Notes: generated by a model not told the origin, from the letters alone. Shown: positions 51,091 through 60,190, numbered from the stretch's first letter. The stretch: DNA of 64,000 bases from Alphaproteobacteria bacterium (GCA_020632795.1 JACKEV010000014.1:1-64000); one strand, 5' to 3'. Numbers and translations: made by a program.

Positions 51091-51548
51091 GCCTCCCCCT
51101 CGGCGGCGGTCGACCGCCGCGCGTCGTCGCCCCGCGCCCCCGGACGCAGAGCGCGCTCCGCCGCGATGATCTCCTCGCAGCGCTCCACGAGCAGGCGCGG
51201 ATCAGGGCCCCCCTCAAAGGGCCCCGCCTGCGTCAGGAAGAGCCAGCGCTCCCGCTGGAGGCTGAAGGCCGCGACCCGGCGACGGATCGCGGCGGCCTGC
51301 CAGTCGAACCGGGTGAGCAGCGCGCTGCACACCGCAGCGATCGTCCCGAAGATGGCCGGGGTGTAGTTCGGGATCCGTCGGAAGTCCGTCAGGTCCAGGG
51401 CCACGGTGACCGACACGGCGGTCGCCGCCACCAGGTTCAGCACCTGGAGCCGCCGACTCCGCCGCAGCGCGGCCTCGCTCGCCCGGGTGTACCAGGCCAC
51501 CCGCTCGTCCAGCCGGTCGCGGATGTAGTCGAAGTCGCCGTCCGACAT
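51087..51548 (-). CDS. SLATT/DUF4231-type membrane protein (copy 2)
   Basis: A 153-residue paralogue of the next gene: ERVAWYTRASEAALRRSRRLQVLNLVAATAVSVTVAL, second helix YTPAIFGTIAAVCSALLTRFDW, then SLQRERWLFLTQAGPFEGG and VERCEEIIAAERAL. The ERVAWYTRAS opening and the RERWLF..AGPF motif are typical of DUF4231. It is first in a two-gene unit. The hairpin at 51564-51605 separates it from the sulfatase gene upstream on the same strand. Confidence 0.7.
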   Translation of the reverse strand: MSDGDFDYIRDRLDERVAWYTRASEAALRRSRRLQVLNLVAATAVSVTVALDLTDFRRIPNYTPAIFGTIAAVCSALLTRFDWQAAAIRRRVAAFSLQRERWLFLTQAGPFEGGPDPRLLVERCEEIIAAERALRPGARGDDARRSTAAEGEA

Positions 51549-51563
51549 CCTGTCCTCCGCCGG

Positions 51564-51605
51564 GTCACGCGGGCGGCCCCCCGCTTGGAGGAGCCGCCCG
51601 GTGAC
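51564..51605 (-). terminator. GC-rich hairpin after the sulfatase gene
   Basis: GTCAC, one bulged G, CGGGCGGC (51564-51577) pairs with GCCGCCCG GTGAC (51593-51605): 13 base pairs with a 15-base loop, placed 4 bases after the sulfatase stop. No T-tract is present. Confidence 0.5.
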
Positions 51606-51609
51606 ACCC

Positions 51610-53178
51610 TCAGCTCAGCGGCCCGCGGAGCGTGCTGACGTCGGAAGGGATCTCGATCGGCAACAGCTCGCTGCCGACCTCCCTGGCCACCAGGGCGTTG
51701 AGCTTGGCGTTGAGGCGCACGATCAGCTCGTCACAGTCGGACCGCACGGCCAGGTTGTGCGCCTCGTTCTCGTCCCGGTCCAGGTCGTACAGCTCCAGGT
51801 CACAGTTCTCGCGGAGCTGCTCGATGGTGACGGGTACCTCCTGGTAGGCGGGGGAGAAGTAGCGGGCGAACTTGTAACGTCCGTCGAAGATCCCCAGCAG
51901 CAGGCCCCGCTTGGTCAGGTCGGGGGCTCCGGCGCCCCCGGTGGAGAAGTCGGCGTCGATCGTGCTCAGCGCGGTGTACATGAACAGGATCGCGTCGCGG
52001 GGAGCGTCCCGCCGCTCCGCCCCGACCAGCTCGGCTGCGCCAGGGATGAGGCAGGTCAGGTCGTTGCCGGGCAGCCCGGGGAACAGCGCCCGCTGCTCGT
52101 CAGCGGTGAGGCCGGCGAGCCCCATCAGGGTCGGCGCCAGGTCCAGCGACGAGGCCAGCGCCTCGGTGGTGGTCCCCTTCGGGCCGTCGGGGTGGGCGAT
52201 CATCAGCGGCACGTTGGTGGTCTCGCGGTAGATCCAGGGGCCCTTCTGATGGAGGCCGTGTGCGCCGGCCTGCTCGCCGTGGTCCGCGGTGCGGACGATG
52301 ATGGTGTCCTCCAGCAGCCCGAAGGACTCCAGCGCGTCGACGAGGGCCTGGATGTTCCGATCCACGTCGACCTGGGCGTTGAGGTAGTAGTCCACCAGGC
52401 GCTCCCACATGTCCCGGCGGTCGAGCGGAATCTCGCCGAAGTTGGCGTCGTTGATGCGCATGAACTCCGCGTGCGCCGCCGGCTTGGTGCTGGCGTCCTC
52501 GTCGAAGCTGGGGGGCAGGCCCGCCGACCAGGTCTTCCGGTAGGTCTCGTCGGGGGGCACGCCGCGGATGGGGGCCAGGGCGCCCTCCGGGCTGGTCTGC
52601 GTCTTGCGGTCCTCGTCGGTGTCGTAGGTCATGATGTCGTGGGGGTTGACCAGCCCGACGACCAGGAAGAAGGGCTTCTCCCGGTCCCCGCTGAGCCACC
52701 CGCGGAGCCAGTGCAGCGCCTCGGCCGTGATGGTCCGGTCGTGCAGCCACCCCTCCCAGGCCATGAGCGTCATGTCGCCGCTGTGCTGGTAGTCGGGGAA
52801 GCCATAGGGTGCCATGTCGCCCTCGGTCGTGTGACGGGGCTCCTGCGTCTCCTTGATGTCCGCCAGGTGCCACTTCCCGCGGTAGGCGCACGCATAGCCC
52901 GCCGCCTGGAGCATGTCCCCGAGCGTCGGGATGTCCGGGTTCATGGGCTCGATGAAGGGCATGGAGGTGTTGTCCAGCATGCCGTTGATGACCGTGTGGT
53001 GTCCGGTGAAGATCACCGAGCGGGACGGGGTGCACGGCGCGGTCACCGTATGGTAGTTGTTGAAGGTCAGGGACATGGCCGCGAGCCGGTCGCGACCGGG
53101 CAGGCTGAAGCCCTTCGGCATGTGGATGGGCTGGCGTTCCTGATCGGTGAGGATGAACAGGATGTTCTTCTTGGGCAT
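51610..53178 (-). CDS. Type I sulfatase (formylglycine-dependent)
   Basis: A 522-residue protein starting at ATG 53178. It contains ILFILTDQERQP (metal-binding Asp near the N-terminus), the formylglycine motif CTPSR, GKWHLAD, and RTADHGEQAGAHG, all typical of sulfatases. No signal peptide is evident, so it may be cytoplasmic. The cysteine in CTPSR must be oxidised to formylglycine by a maturation enzyme not seen here. It lies 92 bases downstream of an AraC-type regulator on the same strand, suggesting a regulated catabolic pair. Confidence 0.9.
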   Translation of the reverse strand: MPKKNILFILTDQERQPIHMPKGFSLPGRDRLAAMSLTFNNYHTVTAPCTPSRSVIFTGHHTVINGMLDNTSMPFIEPMNPDIPTLGDMLQAAGYACAYRGKWHLADIKETQEPRHTTEGDMAPYGFPDYQHSGDMTLMAWEGWLHDRTITAEALHWLRGWLSGDREKPFFLVVGLVNPHDIMTYDTDEDRKTQTSPEGALAPIRGVPPDETYRKTWSAGLPPSFDEDASTKPAAHAEFMRINDANFGEIPLDRRDMWERLVDYYLNAQVDVDRNIQALVDALESFGLLEDTIIVRTADHGEQAGAHGLHQKGPWIYRETTNVPLMIAHPDGPKGTTTEALASSLDLAPTLMGLAGLTADEQRALFPGLPGNDLTCLIPGAAELVGAERRDAPRDAILFMYTALSTIDADFSTGGAGAPDLTKRGLLLGIFDGRYKFARYFSPAYQEVPVTIEQLRENCDLELYDLDRDENEAHNLAVRSDCDELIVRLNAKLNALVAREVGSELLPIEIPSDVSTLRGPLS

Positions 53179-53270
53179 GGGGGGCTCCTCAGTCGTCGAG
53201 TCCTGCGGCGCTCCGGGTCGGCCCGCGTGGCCGGAGGAGCGCGCGAAGAGACCGTAGCCATGCGCCGAGG

Positions 53271-54320
53271 TCAGCCCTTGGCTGGAGGCGACAGCGACTT
53301 GGCCGGAGGCGACAAGTCGACCACATGCCTCTGCCAGGACCGCGGAGATTGGCCGGTCCAACGCCGAAACGCGCGGGAAAAGGTGTCGACCCCCGCGTAC
53401 CCCATGAGGTCGGCGACCTCGGTGACGCTGTGGACCCCGTTCGCCAGGAGCCGCTTGGCGTGGTCGACGCGCACCCCCTCCACCAGCTCGCTGTAGCGCC
53501 GCCCCTCGTCCCGCAGGCGCCTCTGCAGCGTCCGCCCGCTCATGCCCAGCGCCCGCCCCACGTCCTCGAGATCGGGCATCTCCTCCAGCTGCGAGCGGGC
53601 CAGGCGACGGAGCACGGTCGAGGTCCAGTGCGGGCGCCCCGGCATGCTGTCCAGGTAGGAGAGGCTGAGCTGCCGCAGGTAGCTGTGCAGGTGGGGATCG
53701 CGCTCGTTCAGCAGCAGCGCCATGTCCGCCGGGTGGATCGTGATCCCCGAGCACGGCGCCTGGAACCGCACCGGGCAGCGGAAGACCCGACGAATGGCGG
53801 ACGCCCAGGGGACGCGATCGTGTTGGAAGAAGGCCCCCACGGGGCTCCAACTGTCGCCCACCGCCGCCCGGATCATGGCGGTGAAGCTGGAGATGACGAA
53901 CTCCTGGGGGAAACGCAGAGCGGCCTCCTCCGGGAAAAGGCGCTGGCCGATGGAGATCCCCTCCGGCTCGCGCCACACGCTGATGGGCGCCTCGGACTGG
54001 GTCAGGCGCTGGAAGCGCTCCACCGTGTGGATCAGCTCCCCCAGCGTGTTGGCGTGCTTCATGAGGTAGCCCAGCACGCCGAGGGCCTCGGGGCGCGCCC
54101 CCTGCCCGAAGCGGACCGGCAGCGTCGGATCGTCCAGGTGGCTGGCGATCGCGCGCCACAGCGCCAGGGACTGGGCGCGGGGCACGCGCGCGTCAAGGGA
54201 CGAGAGGGCCTCCGCGCGGAGGCCGATCCGGGCGAGCAGGGTCCCCTCGTCCGCACCAGCCGCCACACCCAGGCGCACGATCCAAGCCACGCCGCTGGCT
54301 GGGAGGCTGCTCTCCTGCAC
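53271..54320 (-). CDS. AraC-family regulator with Arabinose_bd-type N-terminal domain
   Basis: A 349-residue protein starting at GTG 54320. The N-terminal part (about 1-230) has the arabinose-operon-regulator-like domain pattern (LARIGLRAEALSSLDARVPRAQ, ALGVLGYLMKHANTLGE). The C-terminal double HTH includes DVGRALGMSGRTLQRRLRDEGRRYSEL and VTEVADLMGYAGVDTFSRAFRRWTG. The protein ends with a 7-residue tandem repeat (LSPPAKS, LSPPAKG) encoded by a 21-bp duplication. It probably controls the sulfatase gene. On minus-strand reading a TAGAAT -10-like box precedes it. Confidence 0.9.
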   Translation of the reverse strand: MQESSLPASGVAWIVRLGVAAGADEGTLLARIGLRAEALSSLDARVPRAQSLALWRAIASHLDDPTLPVRFGQGARPEALGVLGYLMKHANTLGELIHTVERFQRLTQSEAPISVWREPEGISIGQRLFPEEAALRFPQEFVISSFTAMIRAAVGDSWSPVGAFFQHDRVPWASAIRRVFRCPVRFQAPCSGITIHPADMALLLNERDPHLHSYLRQLSLSYLDSMPGRPHWTSTVLRRLARSQLEEMPDLEDVGRALGMSGRTLQRRLRDEGRRYSELVEGVRVDHAKRLLANGVHSVTEVADLMGYAGVDTFSRAFRRWTGQSPRSWQRHVVDLSPPAKSLSPPAKG

Positions 54321-54410
54321 GAGCCTCTGTCGCTCCTCTTCGAGCTCTCCTTCGTATTCTACGTGGGCCGCCGGACATCTTCCGGGGCAGCGGTGCCGCG
54401 GGCCGAGACG

Positions 54411-56501
54411 CTACAGGTCCGACACCAGGTCGTAGTACTCCCCGAAGTGAACCCGGTTCACCTGCTTGCCCATCTTCACCAGCTCCTGCCCGATCGCCCG
54501 GATGGCGTGGCGCATGCCGACCTCGGCGTGGTCGGTCGCCGCCAGGATGCAGGCGTTGATCGCCGAGTTGATGATCGAGCCGCCCGCCAGGTGGAACTGG
54601 TTGGCGAGGTAGTCCCGGTCCAGGTCAGGGCCCACCGGCGCGGCGGTGGGGATCGCCCGATCCCAGAGCTGCCGGCGCTCGCTGGCCGAGGGCATCGGGA
54701 ACTCGACGACCGCGCCGAAGCGCCGCAGGAAGGCCTCGTCGATGTTCTCCTGGAGGTTGGTGGTCAGGATGGCGCAGCCCTCGAAGACCTCCAGCCGCTG
54801 GAGCAGGAAGCTGACCTCCTGGTTGGCGAAGCGGTCCTGGGCCTGCTTCACGTCGCCGCGCGAGCCGAACAGGGCGTCCGCCTCGTCGAACAGGATGACG
54901 GCGGTGCCGCCCTCGGCGGCGTCGAAGATCTCCTTGAGGTTCTTCTCGGTCTCGCCGACCCAGCGGGAGATGACCTGGGAGAGGTCGACCCGGAACAGGT
55001 CCAGGCCCAGGCTGCCGGCGATGACCTCGGCGGCCATGGTCTTTCCGGTGCCGGGCCCGCCGGAGAACAGCGCCTTGATGCCGTAGCCCCGCGCCCGCAC
55101 CTTTCGCGCGCCCCAGCGGTGGAAGACCGTCTCCTGGTGCTCCAGGTAGTTCACGAGGTGGTGGAGCTGGGACATGATCTTGTCGGGCAGGATCAGGTCG
55201 TCCCAGACGTACCGGGGCACGACGTGCTGGGCGAGGCCGCGGAACTCGGGGCGGGAGCCCTCGCGGGCGGCGGCCCACAGGGTCTCGACGTCCGGCTCGC
55301 GCCCGCCGGACTCAGCCTCCGCGCGGTTGAGCACCCGCTCGATGGTCGTGCCGCCGATGGAGTAGAAGCGCTCGGCGATCTCGGGGGCCTGCTCCTCGTC
55401 CCAGCCCCGCTTGCCCAGCGCCACACCCCAGGCGTCCTGGCGCTCCTCGAAGGTGGACTTGCCGGTCAGGATCGTGACCGAGGGGCGATCGCTGCCCAGC
55501 AGGGTGGTGAGCGAGCGGCGGTCGGCCGCGCCCACCAGCACCGGGGCGTCCAGGGTGGCCACGGCGGTGCCCAGGTTGATGAGCTTCGTGCGCTGGGAGG
55601 GGTCGTCCTGGGCCTCGACGACGTTGATGAGGTAGGGGATGGCGCGGGCCAGGCGCAGCTCGCGCACCAGATCCCAGGGCTGCTCCAGGTACTCGGTGCA
55701 GCGCTCCAGGTCGACGCGGACCAGGGGGCGCTTGCAGCGCCGCGCGATGGCCATCGCCACGCCCTCTCGGGAGCCCTCGGTCGCGCCGACGATGGTGTAG
55801 GTGTGGGGCCGATCCAGGCCCGCGCCCAGCTCGGCGAGCCGCTCCCGGGCCGACCCGGGGATGAAGGGGTCGTAGCTGATGTCCAGGGGGGTGAAGCCGG
55901 CCGCCGAGGGCAGCTCCTCCTCCTCAAGGAGCCAGCGCAGCAGGCGGCCCGAGGGGTGGACGCGCCGCGCGGTGTGGGTCTCGGCGCCGTCGGGGGGGTT
56001 GAGCAGCAGCAGGCGGTTCTTGACCAGCGGCGAGCCGTGCATCAGCCGCGCCTGGAGGGCGAGCCGGGCGCGGCGCTCGGTCCGCAGCACGCGGGTAGCC
56101 AGGTCGACGGTCAGGAAGCCCTGGTTCAGGTTGTCGTTGAGGTAGGCGAAGATCTTGGCGTACCCGGCGGAGATCTCCGGCGCGAGGGCCAGGAGCACCA
56201 GGTCGGCGTCGTCGCCGCCCAGGGTGAAGGCCTCCCGCAGCCGGGGGAAGCGCCCGCCCGGGGCGTCCCGCAGGGCCTCCGAGGAGCGGATCGCGCCGTC
56301 CAGGCCGTCGTTGGTGGCGGGGTAGTCGATCTCGCCGTGGGCCCGCAGCAGGGCGTCGACCTCGTCATCGGTGATGACCGAGCCCCAGAACTGACCCTTG
56401 GCGCGCATGGCGGGGCGGGCGCGCTGGCGGCGGACGGCGCGGAGCAGGAGCAGGTCGGTGCGGCGCAGTCGACGCGCCAGCTCTTCATAGACGGTGGACA
56501 C
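54411..56501 (-). CDS. AAA+ ATPase of contractile injection (eCIS) type
   Basis: A 696-residue protein. It has an N-terminal winged-helix-like region, a middle region with a degenerate ATPase-like fold (VGAADRRSLTTLLGS), and a C-terminal AAA+ module: Walker A GGPGTGKT near 480-487, Walker B ILFDEADALFGSRG near 534-547, sensor TTNLQENI and Arg finger RRFGAVVEF. This size and layout fit the Afp15/Pvc15 ATPases of extracellular contractile injection systems, which are needed for assembly or effector loading. It is transcribed from the same strand as the DUF4157 gene (177-base gap); a TACACT box on the minus strand (56537-56532) is a candidate -10. Confidence 0.8.
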   Translation of the reverse strand: MSTVYEELARRLRRTDLLLLRAVRRQRARPAMRAKGQFWGSVITDDEVDALLRAHGEIDYPATNDGLDGAIRSSEALRDAPGGRFPRLREAFTLGGDDADLVLLALAPEISAGYAKIFAYLNDNLNQGFLTVDLATRVLRTERRARLALQARLMHGSPLVKNRLLLLNPPDGAETHTARRVHPSGRLLRWLLEEEELPSAAGFTPLDISYDPFIPGSARERLAELGAGLDRPHTYTIVGATEGSREGVAMAIARRCKRPLVRVDLERCTEYLEQPWDLVRELRLARAIPYLINVVEAQDDPSQRTKLINLGTAVATLDAPVLVGAADRRSLTTLLGSDRPSVTILTGKSTFEERQDAWGVALGKRGWDEEQAPEIAERFYSIGGTTIERVLNRAEAESGGREPDVETLWAAAREGSRPEFRGLAQHVVPRYVWDDLILPDKIMSQLHHLVNYLEHQETVFHRWGARKVRARGYGIKALFSGGPGTGKTMAAEVIAGSLGLDLFRVDLSQVISRWVGETEKNLKEIFDAAEGGTAVILFDEADALFGSRGDVKQAQDRFANQEVSFLLQRLEVFEGCAILTTNLQENIDEAFLRRFGAVVEFPMPSASERRQLWDRAIPTAAPVGPDLDRDYLANQFHLAGGSIINSAINACILAATDHAEVGMRHAIRAIGQELVKMGKQVNRVHFGEYYDLVSDL

Positions 56502-56678
56502 GGGAGGCTCTCGCAGCGGGGGAACGGGGGGAGTGTAGCGGATCGCGGTGTCGGGGAGGGGTCACGGAGTGGCAGCGACCCGCCGAGCCTCCACGCACCG
56601 TCGCCGCCGCCACGCCCATCACCACGCGCCAGCAGCCCCACGGAGGCCATGACCCCACCGCCAACGCCCCACCGCCGC

Positions 56679-57311
56679 CTAGAACGCGCTCTTCTTGTCC
56701 TGATGCCGATCCATCATCGTGCCCTTCTGCGAGTCGAGCACGGCCATGACGTCGTTGGCGAGCTTGTAGACGATGTCCTCGTGGCTCATGCCCTGGGCGC
56801 GCAGCGCCTGATAGCCGCGGGAGGGGTCGGGCTCCTCGTTGGCGACCGCCTCGGGCTTGTCCTCGCCGCCGCGGTTGAAGTTGCCGACGCCGCGGCCGCC
56901 CTGGTCGGGGGCGTCCATGGGCCGGGCCGCGCCGCCGCCGGCCGCCGGCATGTAGCCGCCGTCGTAGCCGCCCTCCATCCGGTGGAGCACCATGCGCTGG
57001 ACGGCGCGGGCCGCGACCTCCTCGGCGTCATGGATGTGGTGCGCGCCGCCTTCGCCCGTGCCCTCCTGGACGTGGTACTGCTCATGGGCATACAGCGACA
57101 TGTGCTCGGGGTTGGTCGGATCGAAGTCCTCGCCCACGATGATGGTGCGATCGACCGTCATCGCCCGGCCGCCCAGGGCTTGCAGGGCGCGGGACGCCGC
57201 CGGGCCGGTGTAGGCCTCACCGCCGCCGGGTATGCTTACCCGCCGAAGCTCCTCACGCTCGAAGAGCCGGTCGACGGTGTCCTCGCCGGGGACGTCGTGT
57301 TCGTAGGCCAT
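56679..57311 (-). CDS. DUF4157-like (eCIS core domain) protein with HExxH motif
   Basis: A 210-residue protein with DPTNPEHMSLYAHEQYHVQEG; H76-E77...H80 give a zinc-metallopeptidase HExxH motif. The region around it (VDRTIIVGEDFDPTNPEHMSLYAHE) matches DUF4157, a domain found in eCIS loci as a core or cargo component. The rest has Gly-rich stretches (GGYDGGYMPAAGGG) and a helical C-terminal part (about 160-210, EDIVYKLANDVMAVLDSQK). The gene is divergent from hutF, with only 23 bases between starts. It is either a toxin-like cargo or an assembly factor; I cannot tell which. Confidence 0.75.
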   Translation of the reverse strand: MAYEHDVPGEDTVDRLFEREELRRVSIPGGGEAYTGPAASRALQALGGRAMTVDRTIIVGEDFDPTNPEHMSLYAHEQYHVQEGTGEGGAHHIHDAEEVAARAVQRMVLHRMEGGYDGGYMPAAGGGAARPMDAPDQGGRGVGNFNRGGEDKPEAVANEEPDPSRGYQALRAQGMSHEDIVYKLANDVMAVLDSQKGTMMDRHQDKKSAF

Positions 57312-57334
57312 GCCGGGCTCCTGGGTACACTGCG

Positions 57335-58687
57335 ATGGACTCCTATCATATCCCGAAGTCGCGGAGAATTCTGCGCCCGCAGTGGGTCCTCGGCCCGGAG
57401 GGCCTCCGGAGCGGGATCGAGGTGGTCATCGAGGCCGGGCGGGTCGCGCAGCTCCGCGCGCAGACGGGCCCCGTGGACCTGCCCGGACACGCCCTGCTGC
57501 CCGGCTTCGTGAACGCCCACTCCCACGCCTTCCAGCGCGGCCTGCGCGGCCACGTCCAGTGGCGGCAGGGCAGCGACGACTTCCGCACCTGGCGGGAGCG
57601 CATGTACGCCCTGGCCACCGGCCTCGACCCTGACGGGGTGGAGGCGGTCTCCGCCCTGGCCTTCCTGGAGATGGCCCTGGCCGGGATCACCACCGTCGGG
57701 GAGTTCCACTACCTCCACCACAACCCCGACGGCGCCCCCTACGCCGACCCCGACGAGCTGGCCAGGCGGGTGATCGCCGCCGCCCGGCGGGTGGGCCTGC
57801 GGATCTGCCTGCTGCGGGTCGCCTACCACCGCGCCGGGGCCGGGCGCCCCCCCACCCCCGCCCAGCGGCGCTTCGTCGACCCCACCCCCGAGCGCGCCCT
57901 CGACGCGCTCACCCGCCTCCAAAAGCTCGATGACCCCGCCGTCAGCGTCGGCCTGGCCCCCCACTCGGTGCGCGCCGTGCCCGCGCCCTGGCTGCGCACC
58001 TTCGCCGAGGCCCGCCTCGACGTGCCCGTGCACGCCCACGTCGCCGAGCAGCCCTTCGAGCTGGAGGAGTGCCGCGCCGAGCACGGGGCCGACCCCCTGG
58101 CGGTCTTCGAGCGCGCCGGGCTCGTGGACGATCGCTTCTGCGCGGTGCACCTCACCTGGCCCGCCGAGGGGGACCGCGAGCGCCTGCGCGCGGCGGGCGC
58201 CCGGGTCTGCGCCTGCCCCAGCACCGAGCTGGATCTCGGCGACGGCTTCCTGCCCGTCGACAAGCTGGAGGGCGTCGAGGTCTGCCTCGGCAGCGACTCC
58301 CACGCCCTCATCGACCCCCTCTTCGAAGCCCGCGCGCTGGAGCTGCACGCCCGCGGGGTCCAGGGCCGCCGCAACGTGCTGTCCCCCCCCGACGCCCCCG
58401 ACGGCCTCGCCCTGCGCCTGCTCGACGCCGCGACCGCACACGGCGCCCGCGCCCTTGGGGTCGACGCCGGACGGATCGCCGTCGGCGCCTGGGCGGACCT
58501 CGTCGCCGTGGACCTGCGGGACCCTGTCTTCGCCGGGGCGCGCCCCCTGCCCACCCTGGTGTTCTGCGGGCACCCCCGCCTGGTGCGCGCGGTCTGGGTC
58601 GCCGGCGAGCCGGTGGTCACCGAAGGCCAGCACCCCCAGGCGCCTGCGATCCTGGAGGCGGCCGAGGCCGCGCTCCGAGCGACCTGA
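57335..58687 (+). CDS. hutF: Formimidoylglutamate deiminase (amidohydrolase)
   Basis: A 450-residue protein of amidohydrolase fold. NAHSHAFQRGLRG (metal His pair) and GEFHYLHHNPDG are hallmarks of HutF, which deiminates N-formimidoyl-glutamate in histidine catabolism. APHSVRAVP, VHAHVAEQP and CLGSDSHALIDP (late metal Asp) complete the active site. Other hut genes are not nearby. The gene sits inside the eCIS region, divergent from the DUF4157 gene, which makes it an odd neighbour. Confidence 0.9.
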   Translation: MDSYHIPKSRRILRPQWVLGPEGLRSGIEVVIEAGRVAQLRAQTGPVDLPGHALLPGFVNAHSHAFQRGLRGHVQWRQGSDDFRTWRERMYALATGLDPDGVEAVSALAFLEMALAGITTVGEFHYLHHNPDGAPYADPDELARRVIAAARRVGLRICLLRVAYHRAGAGRPPTPAQRRFVDPTPERALDALTRLQKLDDPAVSVGLAPHSVRAVPAPWLRTFAEARLDVPVHAHVAEQPFELEECRAEHGADPLAVFERAGLVDDRFCAVHLTWPAEGDRERLRAAGARVCACPSTELDLGDGFLPVDKLEGVEVCLGSDSHALIDPLFEARALELHARGVQGRRNVLSPPDAPDGLALRLLDAATAHGARALGVDAGRIAVGAWADLVAVDLRDPVFAGARPLPTLVFCGHPRLVRAVWVAGEPVVTEGQHPQAPAILEAAEAALRAT

Positions 58688-58690
58688 TCG

Positions 58691-59032
58691 CTACTCGGCG
58701 TCGCAGACCTGCTGGATGCCGCAGGCCTCGTTGGGCAGGATCAGCTCCAGGCCCTGGAGCGCGCTGTCGCAGTCGATGGTGTCGATCTGGTCGAGGCACT
58801 GCTTCCAGTCCTCGCGCACGATCACCCCGCAGTTGTCGGTCGGCCAGGCCGCCTGGAAGACGTCCTCGATGTTGTCGAGGCAGTCCTCGGCCTCGCTCGA
58901 GGCGATCCAGTTGCACTCGACCGCGCGGTCACAGTACGTCGCGGCGGCCTGATCCGGGGCGTCCTCGACGCTGGGGGTGCAGGCGACCAGCGCCGCGAGG
59001 GTGGCGGCGACGAGGGGGGTGCGCAGGTTCAT
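58691..59032 (-). CDS. Small Cys-rich lipoprotein
   Basis: A 113-residue protein with lipobox LVAC. The mature part contains seven further Cys (YCDRAVECNW, EDCLDN, DNCGV, QCLDQIDTIDC and so on), probably paired in disulfides, with an acidic character. The pattern is shared with other small secreted proteins of this lineage. It is convergent with hutF (3-base gap) and 15 bases downstream of argE on the same strand. Its function is unknown. Confidence 0.75.
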   Translation of the reverse strand: MNLRTPLVAATLAALVACTPSVEDAPDQAAATYCDRAVECNWIASSEAEDCLDNIEDVFQAAWPTDNCGVIVREDWKQCLDQIDTIDCDSALQGLELILPNEACGIQQVCDAE

Positions 59033-59047
59033 GGGGGCTCCTCGGGA

Positions 59048-60190
59048 TCAGGCGCAGCGGGCGCGGACGACGGCCTCTATCACGTCCACGGCCTGGGCGA
59101 GCGCGTCCGCCCGAACATACTCGTCGGCCTTGTGGGCGACGTCGATCGAGCCGGGCCCGAAGATCAGCGAGCGCACCCCCAGGGCCTGGAGGTTGCCCCC
59201 GTCGGTGGCGAAGGACGCCGCCGCGGTCTCCGCGCAGCACGCGTGGGGGGTGAGCAGCCCCTGCAGCGGCGTGCCCTCCGGGCTGAGCATCGAGGGGGTC
59301 TGCCGCTCCAGGTGCACCTCGACCCGGGTGCTGTCGGGCAGCTTGAGGGCCCGCGCGCGCGCCTCGATGACGCGGAACACGGCCAGCGCGTCGTCCCCCG
59401 GCAGCGGCCGGTAGCCCACCATCAGCGCGCAGTGGTCGGGCACGATGTTGACGGCCTGGCCGCCGTGGAGCGTGCCCATGTTCATCGTCACCCAGGGCCG
59501 CTCCAGCAGGTCCTCGAACCGGCGAGACCGCATCAGCTCGGCCTCGAGCTGCTCCAGCATGGTGATCACGCGGCCCATCGCCTTGATGGCGGAGGCCCCC
59601 AGGTCGGGCTTGGAGGAGTGCGCCGCCTCGCCGAAGGTGGTGATCGTGAGGGCGACGTGCCCGGGGTGCATGCGCAGGATGCGGAAGTCCGTGGGCTCCC
59701 CGATCAGGGCCTCGCTCGGCAGCGCCCGGCCCTCGGCGGCCAGCCGAGACGCCAGCTTCGCCGAGCCCACGCAGCCGACCTCCTCGTCGTGGGTCCAGAT
59801 GAGCACCAGCTCCCGCTGGAGCCGGGAGAGGTCGAGCCGCCCCAGCGCCTCGATGGACGCCGCGATGAAGCCCTTCATGTCGGAGGTGCCCCGGCCCAGC
59901 AGGCGCCCGTCCCGCTCGGTGAGCGTGAAGGGATCCACGCTCCAGGCCTGGCCGGCGACCGGCACGACGTCCATGTGCCCGGAGAGGATCAGGCCGTCGG
60001 TGCCGGCGGGCCCGGCGGCGCAGACCACGTTGACCTTGCCGGGGCTGTCCTGGTCCTCGAAACGCTCGACCTTGAAGCCCACGTCCTCGCAGCGCTGCGC
60101 CACGTAGGCGGCCAGCTCGGTGAGGGGGTTGGAGGAGATGGTGGGCCAGCCGACCAGCCGGCGCAGGGTCTCGACCTCGTCACGCGCCAT
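59048..60190 (-). CDS. argE: Acetylornithine deacetylase (M20 family)
   Basis: A 380-residue M20 zinc enzyme. GHMDVVPV (metal His/Asp), GRGTSDMKGF, THDEEVGCVGS and a GEPTDFRILRMHPGH stretch match ArgE, which makes ornithine in arginine synthesis; the dimerisation-domain region (about 180-290) and late His (DVAHKADEYV) are also present. It overlaps the upstream 238-residue gene by 11 bases, hence probable co-transcription. It could also act on a related amino acid conjugate. Confidence 0.9.
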   Translation of the reverse strand: MARDEVETLRRLVGWPTISSNPLTELAAYVAQRCEDVGFKVERFEDQDSPGKVNVVCAAGPAGTDGLILSGHMDVVPVAGQAWSVDPFTLTERDGRLLGRGTSDMKGFIAASIEALGRLDLSRLQRELVLIWTHDEEVGCVGSAKLASRLAAEGRALPSEALIGEPTDFRILRMHPGHVALTITTFGEAAHSSKPDLGASAIKAMGRVITMLEQLEAELMRSRRFEDLLERPWVTMNMGTLHGGQAVNIVPDHCALMVGYRPLPGDDALAVFRVIEARARALKLPDSTRVEVHLERQTPSMLSPEGTPLQGLLTPHACCAETAAASFATDGGNLQALGVRSLIFGPGSIDVAHKADEYVRADALAQAVDVIEAVVRARCA

